Positions 8,538 through 17,409 of a stretch of 64,000 bases of DNA are shown here, piece after piece. This DNA is from Alphaproteobacteria bacterium (GTDB lineage: Bacteria; Pseudomonadota; Alphaproteobacteria; Rhodobacterales; Rhodobacteraceae), in NCBI GenBank assembly GCA_030426685.1, contig JAUHYC010000012.1, positions 1-64,000 of the forward strand, given 5' to 3'. The notes under the pieces were generated by a model, which searched no databases, was not told the DNA's origin, and saw only the letters and a program-made list of their open reading frames with translations. Positions within the stretch are counted from its first letter, which is position 1. Each line of letters starts with the position of its first letter. The position numbers were made by a program, and so were the translations under genes.

Positions 8538-9278
8538 TCAGCCTTCAAGGGCCTTTGCCAGCGCGGCAGCCACATGCGCGGCAGAGGGGTTGACGAACAG
8601 ATGTCCGTCAGCCTCGAACACCGGATCGTCGAGATGATCTGGAAACGCCAGAGGCAACTCGGTGCAGGCCAGCAGGATCGCAGTTCCGGGGGTGGCGTGA
8701 CGATTGCAGAACGCCAGCAGGCGAGCGCGTGCCGTCCCGGACGCACCGCCGTAAAAATCGCTGTCGATCATGGCCTGCATCTCGGCAATCTCGGGCCCGG
8801 GCAGGCGCTTGTTTGCAGCAACGCCGTCTTCGGCCAACCGATCGGCATAGTTGCTGGCCTGCATGGTGACGGTGGTGCCCAGAACCAGCGCCTGCGACGC
8901 CCCGGTTGAGGCGGTCACCTTCGCGGTTGCATCGAATATGCTGAGAATCGGCATCGATACGCCTCGGCGGATCGCGTGCAATCGGGCGTGGGGCGTGTTG
9001 GAGGCGATGATGCCAAAGTCACAACCCGCGCGCTCCAGCGTCAGCAAGGCCGCGCGGAACACTGCGTCAAAACCGGCCCAGCTTTCCTCATCTCCGGCCA
9101 CGCCGCGCAAGGCACGAGTTCTGGCCTGCGTGACCGACTCGATCGTCATGGGCGGGACCGGCAGAGGCGATCCATGGCCCCGGTCCGAGAAATGCCGCCC
9201 TGCGCCTTCTGCGATGGCGCGGTAGTAATCGACCGTAGAGGCCCAGCCGACACCACCCAGAATTCCGATCTTCTTCAT
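8538..9278 (-). CDS. aspartate/glutamate racemase family protein
   Basis: MKKIGILGGVGWASTVDYYR..., IIASNTPHARLH, ILLACTELPL. Confidence 0.9.
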   Translation of the reverse strand: MKKIGILGGVGWASTVDYYRAIAEGAGRHFSDRGHGSPLPVPPMTIESVTQARTRALRGVAGDEESWAGFDAVFRAALLTLERAGCDFGIIASNTPHARLHAIRRGVSMPILSIFDATAKVTASTGASQALVLGTTVTMQASNYADRLAEDGVAANKRLPGPEIAEMQAMIDSDFYGGASGTARARLLAFCNRHATPGTAILLACTELPLAFPDHLDDPVFEADGHLFVNPSAAHVAAALAKALEG

Positions 9279-9346
9279 GTGAAGCGCCCAATCTGTTGAC
9301 CCGTTCGGGACCAGACTGGACGTTTCCACGGAAAATGGCCAGCAGA

Positions 9347-9928
9347 TCAGGCCGCCAGTTTTTCCACCGCACCGCGCGCCTTTGACAGGGCCGCCTCAGC
9401 GTCCAGTGCCATCTGGTCGGCGGCGATGACGTCGACGTCCTGGATACCGATAAAGCCCAGAATGTGGCGGGCGTAATTGGTGGCGAAGTCGATCTCGGAG
9501 CCCACCTGGGTTCCACCCGACGCGATGGCCAACACGGCGCGCTTGCCCTCCAGCAGGCCTTTGGGGCCGTCCTCGGAATAGGCAAAGGTCACACCTGCGC
9601 GGGCCACCAGATCGATCCAGGCCTTGAAGGCGGCGGGAACCGAGAAGTTGTAGATTGGCAGACCAATGACGATGGTGTCAGCCTTTTGCAGTTCGGATAC
9701 CAGCTCGTCCGACAGTGCCAGCAGGTCCTGTTGCACAGCGTCGCGCTGATCGGCGGGGGTGAAGTTGGCGTTGATCCAGCCTTCGGTCAGCAGGGGCAGG
9801 GGCGTTGCCAGATCACGACGGATGATGCGCCCGGCGTTCAGGTGGCGCACGACCCGGTCCGACAGGTCGCGTGAGGCCGATCCCGTGCGGCGGGCCGAAG
9901 CGTCGATGTGCAGGATGGTTTTGGTCAT
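9347..9928 (-). CDS. azoR: FMN-dependent NADH-azoreductase
   Basis: ILHIDASARRTGSASRDLSDRVV..., IVIGLPIYNFSVPAAFKAWIDLVARAGVTFAY. Confidence 0.93.
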   Translation of the reverse strand: MTKTILHIDASARRTGSASRDLSDRVVRHLNAGRIIRRDLATPLPLLTEGWINANFTPADQRDAVQQDLLALSDELVSELQKADTIVIGLPIYNFSVPAAFKAWIDLVARAGVTFAYSEDGPKGLLEGKRAVLAIASGGTQVGSEIDFATNYARHILGFIGIQDVDVIAADQMALDAEAALSKARGAVEKLAA

Positions 9929-10048
9929 CTCGGAGTGTCCTTTGTAGAGGAGTTGTCTTCTGTCGCCCGAATATGATCATTGCGTTTCTGAACAAAACAC
10001 GGATATATCAACAAGTACTGTTGGAATTTGCACACTGGATCGAATGCA

Positions 10049-10927
10049 ATGGACAATTGGGACGAGGTCAGAACCGCTTATCAGGTGGCGCGCATGGGAA
10101 CGGTCAGCGGCGCGGCCGAGGTGCTGGGCGTGCACCACGCCACCGTCATCCGCCATATCGACGCGATCGAGGCCCGGCTGGGCGTCAAGCTGTTCCAGCG
10201 CCATGCACGCGGGTACACCCCTACCGAAGCCGGAGAGGATCTGCTGCGCGTGGCGCAGGCGACCGAGGATCAGTTCAATCAACTGGTCGGCCGGATGAAA
10301 GGGCGCGGCGATGATGTCTCGGGTGAGCTGGTGGTGACCTCGCTGGCCTCGCTCGCTCCGCTGATCGTGCCGACGCTGAGCGCGTTTCAGCAGACCCATC
10401 CGGGGCTGATCGTCCGCTATCTGACCGGCGACCGGCTGTTCCGCCTGGAATATGGCGAGGCGCATGTGGCCATCCGTGCCGGGGCCGTGCCGGATCAGCC
10501 GGATAATGTCGTGCAGCCGTTCATTCCGCAAGAGATCGGGCTGTTCGCCAGCAAGAGCTATGTCGCCCGTCACGGCACACCCTCGGGGGTGGCGGATTTC
10601 CCCAATCACCAATTCATCGGCAATGACGACGAAAACAGCCGCGCGCCGTTCTCACGCTGGCTGCGTGCCAATGCGCCGGAGCAGGCGATCACCTTCCGTT
10701 GCACCAACAATTTCTGCATGCGCGAGGCGGTTCTGGCCGGGGCAGGCATCGGTTTCATGGCGCGATGGGAGGCCGCGAACGATCCCGAACTCGTTGAGGT
10801 GATGGAGCCTGTGCCTGAATGGTCCGGCAAACTGTGGCTGGTGACCCATGTCGATCTGCATCGGACCACCAAGGTACAGTCCTTTCTGTCTTTCCTGAAA
10901 GAGCAGTCCAAAGGCTGGCTGCCATGA
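10049..10927 (+). CDS. LysR-family transcriptional regulator
   Basis: MDNWDEVRTAYQVARMGTVSGAAEVLGVHHATVIRHIDAIEARLGVKLFQRHARGYTPTEAG: LysR HTH. Confidence 0.94.
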   Translation: MDNWDEVRTAYQVARMGTVSGAAEVLGVHHATVIRHIDAIEARLGVKLFQRHARGYTPTEAGEDLLRVAQATEDQFNQLVGRMKGRGDDVSGELVVTSLASLAPLIVPTLSAFQQTHPGLIVRYLTGDRLFRLEYGEAHVAIRAGAVPDQPDNVVQPFIPQEIGLFASKSYVARHGTPSGVADFPNHQFIGNDDENSRAPFSRWLRANAPEQAITFRCTNNFCMREAVLAGAGIGFMARWEAANDPELVEVMEPVPEWSGKLWLVTHVDLHRTTKVQSFLSFLKEQSKGWLP

Positions 10928-11835
10928 GCGCACAGGCCCGCGGCCACCTGGCGATGCTGACATTCTCGGCGCTGGTGGCGGGCAGCTTCTCACTGGGCTC
11001 AATGGCGGCGAACGAGATTGCACCTTCCGCGATCACCGCCGCGCGGTTTCTGATTGCGGCCGTGATCATCGGGATCGCAGCGCTCGCCACGACTGGCATT
11101 TCACGCAGTGCGGCGCGGGCACCCTGGCGCTATCTGGTGCTGGGCGGGCTGTTTGGTACCTATTTCGTTTTGATGTTCTACGGCCTCAAGACCGCACCGC
11201 CGGTCAGTGCTGCTGCGGTTTTCACGCTGACCCCGGTCATGTCTGCTGTGGCCGGGTGGGTGCTGCTGCGCCAGATTACCACTCCGCGCATGGCGCTGGC
11301 CCTGTCGGTCGGTGCGCTCGGCGCGCTCTGGGTGATCTTCCGGGCCGATTGGCAGGCCTTTCAGGCGTTCGAAATCGGCGGAGGTGAGATCATCTATTTT
11401 TGGGGCTGCGTCGCCCACGCCGTCTATACCCCGATGGTGCGACGGCTGAACCGGGGTGAACCTGCGGTGGTGTTCACCTTTGGCATGCTGCTGGCGGGGT
11501 GTCTGATCCTGACACTCTGGGGCTGGTCCGATATCCGGGCAACCGACTGGGCAAACCTGCCGGGTATCGTCTGGCTGACCCTGCTCTATATCTCGATTTT
11601 TGCCACCGCCGCCAGCTTTGTGCTGGTCCAGTTTGCCGCCCTGCACCTGCCTGCCGCCAAGGTGATGGCCTATACCTACCTGACGCCCAGCTGGGTGATC
11701 CTGTGGGAAATCGCCCTGGGACGGCCCGCCCCAACGGCGCTGGTGCTGGTCGGCGCAGCGCTGACCGCCGTGGCGTTGCTGCTGTTGCTGAAAGGTGAGA
11801 ACGCACGAGCTGAAAACCCCGTAACGCCGACCTGA
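10924..11835 (+). CDS. EamA/DMT-family transporter
   Basis: ATGA overlap with LysR stop; MSAQARGHLAMLTFSALVAGSFSLGSMAANEIAPSAITAARFLIAAVI..., about 10 TMs. Confidence 0.9.
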   Translation: MSAQARGHLAMLTFSALVAGSFSLGSMAANEIAPSAITAARFLIAAVIIGIAALATTGISRSAARAPWRYLVLGGLFGTYFVLMFYGLKTAPPVSAAAVFTLTPVMSAVAGWVLLRQITTPRMALALSVGALGALWVIFRADWQAFQAFEIGGGEIIYFWGCVAHAVYTPMVRRLNRGEPAVVFTFGMLLAGCLILTLWGWSDIRATDWANLPGIVWLTLLYISIFATAASFVLVQFAALHLPAAKVMAYTYLTPSWVILWEIALGRPAPTALVLVGAALTAVALLLLLKGENARAENPVTPT

Positions 11836-11859
11836 CCCTGCCGTCCCGCTGGCCGTGCC

Positions 11860-11901
11860 ATGAGGTAGATCAAGGCCTGAACATGCCGGTTTCTCTATGC
11901 T
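11860..11901 (+). promoter_or_regulatory. candidate FNR/FnrL-type site (ATGAG-gtag-ATCAA) plus -10 TATGCT
   Basis: 8/10 match to TTGAT-N4-ATCAA at 11860-11873; -10-like TATGCT at 11896-11901. Confidence 0.5.
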
Positions 11902-11923
11902 TTACAGCAAGGAGGACTACGCC

Positions 11924-12322
11924 ATGTTCAATCACATCATGATCCCCGTTGATCGCGACCTGCCGCCCGAAACGCACAAAGCTGCGGAGGTGGCCGCTGC
12001 GATCTCCAAATGGCAGAACGCCAAGATCACGGTCGTCAGCGTAACCGGGTCGCAGTCCAGCACACCGGTTCATACCGAGGAATTGCAGGCCTTTCTCGAT
12101 CAACTGTCCAGTGCAAGCGGTTCGGATGTTGCGGCGAAGAATATCCATTCGGTGGATGTTGCGGTCGAAATGGATGGCGATCTGACCCGTGCCGCTGATG
12201 AGATCGGCGCGGATCTGATTGTTGTCGGCACCCATGCGCCGCGGATCACAGACTATATCTTTTCCAGCCATGCGGGATATTTGGCCAAACATGCCACGAT
12301 GTCGGTCTTTGTGGTGCGCTGA
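11924..12322 (+). CDS. universal stress protein (UspA family)
   Basis: MFNHIMIPVDRDLPPETHKAAEVAAAISKWQNAKITVVSV...ADLIVVGTHAPRITDYIFSSHAGYLAKHATMSVFVVR; AAGGAGG upstream. Confidence 0.94.
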   Translation: MFNHIMIPVDRDLPPETHKAAEVAAAISKWQNAKITVVSVTGSQSSTPVHTEELQAFLDQLSSASGSDVAAKNIHSVDVAVEMDGDLTRAADEIGADLIVVGTHAPRITDYIFSSHAGYLAKHATMSVFVVR

Positions 12323-12325
12323 CGA

Positions 12326-12658
12326 TCAGCGCTCGTCCGAGGGCAGCTCAATTTCCAGAAACCGCTCGAATGCATCCAGATTGACCGGTTCGAACTGCCC
12401 GAACCCCTGCATCCAGACTGAGGCTGCCCGCAGCGCGTCAGGCTCCAGCTTGCACCACTTCACCCGCCCACGCTTTTCCTGACTGATCAGCCCGGCACGG
12501 GTCAGAATGACCAGATGTTTCGAGATCGCCGCCAGCGACATCTCGAACGGTTCCGCTACATCCGTCACGGCCATGTCATCCTCCAGCAGCATCGCCAGGA
12601 TGGCGCGGCGCGTCGGGTCGGCAAGGGCCGCAAAAACGGTATCGAGATCGTTGGACAT
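12326..12658 (-). CDS. ArsR-family transcriptional regulator
   Basis: VFAALADPTRRAILAMLLEDDMAVTDVAEPFEMSLAAISKHLVILTRAGLI. Confidence 0.94.
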   Translation of the reverse strand: MSNDLDTVFAALADPTRRAILAMLLEDDMAVTDVAEPFEMSLAAISKHLVILTRAGLISQEKRGRVKWCKLEPDALRAASVWMQGFGQFEPVNLDAFERFLEIELPSDER

Positions 12659-12740
12659 GCGTCCTTCCTAAAGCGCAAGAACCGGTTTGACAATTTTGAC
12701 CATACCGGCACGGTGCCCCTAGCTATCGGGAAGGGCTTAC

Positions 12741-13652
12741 ATGGCACTGAAGTATTGGCTGGTAATATTCATTCTGGGCATCGGCTGGGGCATGTCCTTC
12801 ATGTTCAACGCCATATTGCTGCGCGAACTTGGCCCGCTTTCGGTGTCGATGGGGCGTGTCGCGTTCGGCGCGCTGGGCTGCTGGATCTATGTGCTGGGCG
12901 CGCGCCTGCCGGTGCGGTTGACGGCGCGACGCGCGATCGGGTTGCTCGGCTTCGGTGCGCTCAGCTATGCCGCGCCCTTTGCGTTTTATGCGCTGGGGCA
13001 GCAGCATATCGCGTCAGGCGTGGCAGGGATCGCCAACGCCACCACACCGGCCTTCGCTGTCATAGTCTCACACTATTGGCCGGACAGCGAGCGTGCCACC
13101 GTCCTGAAATCTCTTGGCGTTGTCTGCGGTTTCACGGGGATCGTCCTGCTGTCGCTGCCGGTATTGAACGCCGGGGACACCTCCGAGTTCTGGGCCATCC
13201 TGCTGACCCTCTGCGCCCCCATCTGTTACGCCTTCTCGGTCAATATCGCGCGCGCTTTCCGCGACATGCAGCCCGTTGTCCTGGCGGCGCTGGCGCTGAC
13301 CGGAGCGACGCTGGCCATCGCGCCGCTGGCACTGTGGCAGGAAGGGATGCCGGTGATCACCAGGACCGAGACATGGGCCTCGCTGATGATGATCGGGTTT
13401 GTGCTGACCTCGGCAGCGTTCATCGCGTTCTACTGGCTGCTGCCCAAGGTCGGCCCCACCAACATCTCGACCGTCACGCTGATTGCGCCGGTTTCGGCAC
13501 TGGTGCTCGGGACATGGGTGTTGAACGAGACGTTGCTGCCCGAACACCTGTTGGGAATGGCAGCCATCTTTGCCGGTCTGTTGCTGATCGACGGGCGGCC
13601 TGTCAGGTGGTCGCGGCAAAAGCTGCGGGGCAAAGATCAACCAAAAGGTTGA
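12741..13652 (+). CDS. EamA/DMT-family transporter
   Basis: 10-TM EamA repeat pattern (GIGWGMSFMFNAILLRELGPLSVSMGRVAFGAL...). Confidence 0.9.
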   Translation: MALKYWLVIFILGIGWGMSFMFNAILLRELGPLSVSMGRVAFGALGCWIYVLGARLPVRLTARRAIGLLGFGALSYAAPFAFYALGQQHIASGVAGIANATTPAFAVIVSHYWPDSERATVLKSLGVVCGFTGIVLLSLPVLNAGDTSEFWAILLTLCAPICYAFSVNIARAFRDMQPVVLAALALTGATLAIAPLALWQEGMPVITRTETWASLMMIGFVLTSAAFIAFYWLLPKVGPTNISTVTLIAPVSALVLGTWVLNETLLPEHLLGMAAIFAGLLLIDGRPVRWSRQKLRGKDQPKG

Positions 13653-13836
13653 ATATGCGGAATCCGGTCATTTGCACAGTACCACATGATCGCGGCCCAT
13701 CTCGGTTCGCGAGTGCTCGCGGTTTAATAGAGTAAAAACAAAGCTTTAACCTGCGTCGTTTCGGGCGCGCAACAGCGTTGACTCTGCGCCTTTCCCCCCT
13801 TAGCACCATGCCCAAGACTGTGCGAGGGAAACGCCC

Positions 13837-14169
13837 GTGACCGATGATGACCAAAAGCAGCGTATGGCGCAGCTGGAGGCCAAGATCGAGGCGGCGAAAA
13901 AGGCCAAGGCGCCGAAGCCTCGCGCGGATGCTGACATATCCGGGGGCGAACTTGCCTGGAGGATGGTCATCGAAATGGTATCCGGTCTGGGGATCGGATT
14001 TGGCATCGGATACGGGCTGGACAGCCTGCTCGGGACGATCCCGATCTTTCTGGTGCTGTTTACATTGCTGGGCCTCGTCGCGGGCGTGAAGGTTATGCTC
14101 CGCAGCGCGAAAGAGGTCCAAGAGAAACAAGCGGCTGCTGAGGCGGCCGAGAAGGACGAGAGGGACTGA
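13837..14169 (+). CDS. atpI: ATP synthase protein I (AtpI)
   Basis: AtpI/AtpR-like [47 protein letters not shown] upstream of atpB. Confidence 0.93.
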   Translation: MTDDDQKQRMAQLEAKIEAAKKAKAPKPRADADISGGELAWRMVIEMVSGLGIGFGIGYGLDSLLGTIPIFLVLFTLLGLVAGVKVMLRSAKEVQEKQAAAEAAEKDERD

Positions 14170-14171
14170 AC

Positions 14172-14930
14172 GTGGCGACCGAGACCACCGCAGCAGAAGG
14201 CAGCAGCCTGGTTTTCCATCCGATGGACCAGTTCATCGTCAAGCCGTTGTTCGGCGACGGTGCGATTGCATGGTACACGCCCACCAACGTGACCCTGTGG
14301 CTGTTTCTGGCCATCCTCGCGATCATTGGCCTGCTGGTGCTGAGCACCTCGAAGCGCGCCATTGTTCCGACCCGCATGCAGTCGATCGCGGAACTGGCCT
14401 ATGGCTTCATCTACAAGATGCTGGAAGACATCTGCGGCAAGGAAGGCGTCAAGTTCTTCCCCTATGTCATGACCCTGTTCATGTTCATCGTCAGCGCGAA
14501 CTTCCTGGGCCTGATCCCGACCTCGTTCACCACCACATCGCATTTCGCCGTGACCATCCCGTTGGCGCTGGCCGTGTTCCTGACCGTGACCATTCTGGGT
14601 TTCGTCAAGAACGGCGCCGGGTTCCTGGGCCTGTTCTGGGTCTCCAGCGCGCCGCTGGCGCTGCGCCCGATCCTGGCGATCATCGAGCTGATCTCGTACT
14701 TCGTGCGCCCGGTCAGCCACTCCATTCGTCTTGCCGGTAACGTCATGGCAGGCCACGCGGTTATCAAGGTGTTCGCAGGCTTCGCCGCGATTGCCGCGAT
14801 CTCACCGGTGTCGGTTCTGGCGATCACCGCAATGTACGGTCTTGAGGTCCTGGTGGCCTTCATTCAGGCCTACGTATTCACCATTCTGACCTGTGTTTAT
14901 CTGAAAGATGCTCTGCATCCGTCGCACTAA
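14172..14930 (+). CDS. atpB: F0F1 ATP synthase subunit a
   Basis: [13 protein letters not shown]..., [27 protein letters not shown]. Confidence 0.98.
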   Translation: MATETTAAEGSSLVFHPMDQFIVKPLFGDGAIAWYTPTNVTLWLFLAILAIIGLLVLSTSKRAIVPTRMQSIAELAYGFIYKMLEDICGKEGVKFFPYVMTLFMFIVSANFLGLIPTSFTTTSHFAVTIPLALAVFLTVTILGFVKNGAGFLGLFWVSSAPLALRPILAIIELISYFVRPVSHSIRLAGNVMAGHAVIKVFAGFAAIAAISPVSVLAITAMYGLEVLVAFIQAYVFTILTCVYLKDALHPSH

Positions 14931-14978
14931 GGTCCGAACACCCAACATCGAAACTTCCAATTCGTAAGGAGATACATC

Positions 14979-15203
14979 ATGGAAGGCGATCTCGCACACA
15001 TCGGCGCAGGCCTGGCAGCAATCGGTTCCGGCGCAGCCGCAATCGGGGTGGGCAACGTTGCAGGCAACTTCCTGGCCGGCGCCCTGCGCAACCCTTCGGC
15101 GGCTGCTTCGCAGACCGCGACCCTGTTTATCGGTATCGCATTTGCAGAAGCCCTGGGGATCTTCGCATTCCTGGTCTCGCTGCTGCTGATGTTCGCCGTC
15201 TAA
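14979..15203 (+). CDS. atpE: F0F1 ATP synthase subunit c
   Basis: [65 protein letters not shown]. Confidence 0.98.
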   Translation: MEGDLAHIGAGLAAIGSGAAAIGVGNVAGNFLAGALRNPSAAASQTATLFIGIAFAEALGIFAFLVSLLLMFAV

Positions 15204-15289
15204 TCTGCGGAACCTGATCCTTACGCGCAGGTGGGCCCAAGCCATAGCGGCCCACCTGTTGTAAAGACAACGTTCCGACGGAGGACATC

Positions 15290-15841
15290 ATGGCGACTGA
15301 ACCCATTAGCGAAGAAGTAGTTGGCACATGCGTCGACTCGCATGGCTCTGCCATCGGGATGCCGCAGCTCTGCTTCGATTGGTTCCCCAACCAGATTTTC
15401 TGGCTGGTCATTACGCTGGTCGTCATCTTTCTGGTCCTGTCCCGCGTGGCCTTGCCCCGCATCGCGGCAATCCTGGCCGAGCGCAAAGGGACCATTACAA
15501 ATGACCTGGCTGCGGCCGAAGATCTGAAGGCCAAGGCGGTCGAGGCCGAAGAGGCCTATAACAAGGCGCTGGCCGATGCCCGGTCTGAGGCACAGCGTAT
15601 CGCAGCGGAAGCCCGCGCCGAAATCCAGTCTGGTCTGGATGACGCGATTGCCAAAGCTGACGCGGAAATCGCTGCAAAGGCGGCTGAATCGGAAAAGGCG
15701 ATTGCCGAGATCCGTGCCGGCGCGCTGGAAAGCATTCAAGTGGTTGCCAAGGATACGGCGGCTGAACTGGTCACAGCCCTGGGCGGCGAGGCGGATGCCA
15801 AAGCCATCGACAGTGCAGTAGACGCGCAGACGAAAGGATAA
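15290..15841 (+). CDS. atpF': F0F1 ATP synthase subunit b'
   Basis: TM plus coiled coil ahead of atpF; alphaproteobacterial b'/b pair. Confidence 0.93.
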   Translation: MATEPISEEVVGTCVDSHGSAIGMPQLCFDWFPNQIFWLVITLVVIFLVLSRVALPRIAAILAERKGTITNDLAAAEDLKAKAVEAEEAYNKALADARSEAQRIAAEARAEIQSGLDDAIAKADAEIAAKAAESEKAIAEIRAGALESIQVVAKDTAAELVTALGGEADAKAIDSAVDAQTKG

Positions 15842-15846
15842 GTGAC

Positions 15847-16407
15847 ATGCGGAACACTCTTGCCCTTATCCTGACCGTTGGTGCCGCCAGCCCCGCGCTG
15901 GCTGCAAGCGGACCGTTCTTCTCGCTTGGCAACACCGACTTTGTCGTCCTGCTGGGCTTCATCGTCTTTATCGCGGTCCTGTTCTACTTCAAGGTTCCCG
16001 GTCTGATCGGTGGTGCGCTGGACAATCGCGCCGCAGGCATTCAGGCCGAACTGGACGAAGCCCGTGCTCTGCATGAAGAAGCCCGCAGCCTGCTGGCCTC
16101 GTACGAGCGCAAGCAGCGCGAAGTTCAGGGTCAGGCCGATGCCATCGTGGCAGCGGCCAAGGAAGACGCAGCCCTGGCGGCCGAGCAGGCCAAGGCAGAT
16201 CTGGAAACCTCCATCGCCCGCCGCCTGGCCGCTGCGCAGGATCAGATTGCATCGGCTGAGGCTTCGGCTGTGAAGGAAGTCCGCGATCAAGCCATCACTG
16301 TTGCTGTTTCGGCAGCAAACGCCGTGCTGGCCAAGCAGATGACCGCCGCTCAAGCGAACAAGCTGATCGATGCCGCCATCGCCGATGTTGGTGAAAAGCT
16401 GCACTGA
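15847..16407 (+). CDS. atpF: F0F1 ATP synthase subunit b
   Basis: FIVFIAVLFYFKVPGLIGGALDNRAAGIQAELDEARALHEEARSLLASYERK. Confidence 0.95.
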   Translation: MRNTLALILTVGAASPALAASGPFFSLGNTDFVVLLGFIVFIAVLFYFKVPGLIGGALDNRAAGIQAELDEARALHEEARSLLASYERKQREVQGQADAIVAAAKEDAALAAEQAKADLETSIARRLAAAQDQIASAEASAVKEVRDQAITVAVSAANAVLAKQMTAAQANKLIDAAIADVGEKLH

Positions 16408-16426
16408 TCGCCCGGAGCATATGATT

Positions 16427-16462
16427 TGAAAAACCCGAGGGTCTCAGGCCTTCGGGTTTTTT
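16427..16462 (+). terminator. Rho-independent terminator of the atp F0 operon
   Basis: AAACCCGAGGgtctcaggCCTTCGGGTTTTTT: stem followed by T run. Confidence 0.85.
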
Positions 16463-16485
16463 CGTTTACGCGTTGAGGGGATCGG

Positions 16486-17256
16486 TCAGACCTCGCCCGT
16501 CTCGTGCTTCAACCGCTGCTGCGCAATCTCTTCGTTGCGCAGGGCTTTCTGCTGATCGGCCATGCAGCTTTTGACAAAGTTCAGGTGATCTTCGACCGCC
16601 TGCCGCGCGCCTTTGGGGTCGCGGTCCTGTAAGGCGGCGTTGATCGCGCGGTGTTGATCCAGAATGGCATCTCGGGTCATACGCTGCTGAAACATGATCT
16701 GGCGGTTGTAGAACACGCCCTGCCGCAGCAGATCGAACATCGACCGCATCATGTGCAGCATCACCACGTTATGGCTGGCCTCGATGATCGCCATGTGGAA
16801 CTCGGCATCCAGATGCGCCTCTTCCTCGGCGGCGTTGCGGGCATGGGCGTCCTCCATCTTGTCGAGGATTGCCTGCACCACTTTCAGATCACTGTCCGAT
16901 CCCATCCGCGCGGCGCGCTCGGCCGCCAGCCCCTCCATGTCGCGGCGGAACGAGAGGTAGTCGAACACCGCCTCGTCATGATTGCCGAACAACCGGATCA
17001 GGGCGGGCGAGAAGGCCGAACCCAAAACCTCGGCCACATAGATGCCCGATCCGGCCTTGGCGGTCAGCAACCCCTGGCCCTGCAGGTCCGAGATTGCCTC
17101 GCGCAGCGAGGGGCGCGACACGCCCATGCGTTCGGCCAGCTCCCGTTCCGAGGGCAGGCGTTCGCCGGGACGCAGAATACCGCGCAGGATCAGCAGTTCG
17201 ATCTGGCGCACCACGGCCAGAGACAGTTTTTCGGTTTGAACTTTTTGAAAGGGCAT
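16486..17256 (-). CDS. FadR/PdhR-subfamily GntR regulator
   Basis: LRPGERLPSERELAERMGVSRPSLREAISDLQGQGLLTAKAGSGIYVAE: GntR wHTH with FCD-type C-terminus. Confidence 0.94.
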   Translation of the reverse strand: MPFQKVQTEKLSLAVVRQIELLILRGILRPGERLPSERELAERMGVSRPSLREAISDLQGQGLLTAKAGSGIYVAEVLGSAFSPALIRLFGNHDEAVFDYLSFRRDMEGLAAERAARMGSDSDLKVVQAILDKMEDAHARNAAEEEAHLDAEFHMAIIEASHNVVMLHMMRSMFDLLRQGVFYNRQIMFQQRMTRDAILDQHRAINAALQDRDPKGARQAVEDHLNFVKSCMADQQKALRNEEIAQQRLKHETGEV

Positions 17257-17274
17257 CTGGCTAACACTTGAAAT

Positions 17275-17293
17275 TGGTCAACTTACCTGACCA
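17275..17293. promoter_or_regulatory. candidate GntR operator TGGTCA-N7-TGACCA
   Basis: Perfect 6-bp inverted repeat 19 bp upstream of the regulator ATG. Confidence 0.6.
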
Positions 17294-17409
17294 CATATAA
17301 CGGCGCTGTTCAAGCCGCTCACAGAGGTTGAAACATTAGGTCAGAATTATTGACACAAGAGACGCTTCGCCTAATCTGCGGCGCAAGGGGCAGAGGAGGC
17401 CCCGCTGAG

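Noticed and set aside
12515-13735. 406-aa plus ORF overlapping the ArsR and EamA genes
   Set aside because: Frame-shifted reading of the EamA gene; the real product is in frame from 12741.
13800-14756. 318-aa minus ORF over atpI and atpB
   Set aside because: Antisense to conserved ATP synthase subunits.
14172-16407. Two b-type ATP synthase subunits as an unusual duplication
   Set aside because: b and b' pairs are normal in alphaproteobacteria.
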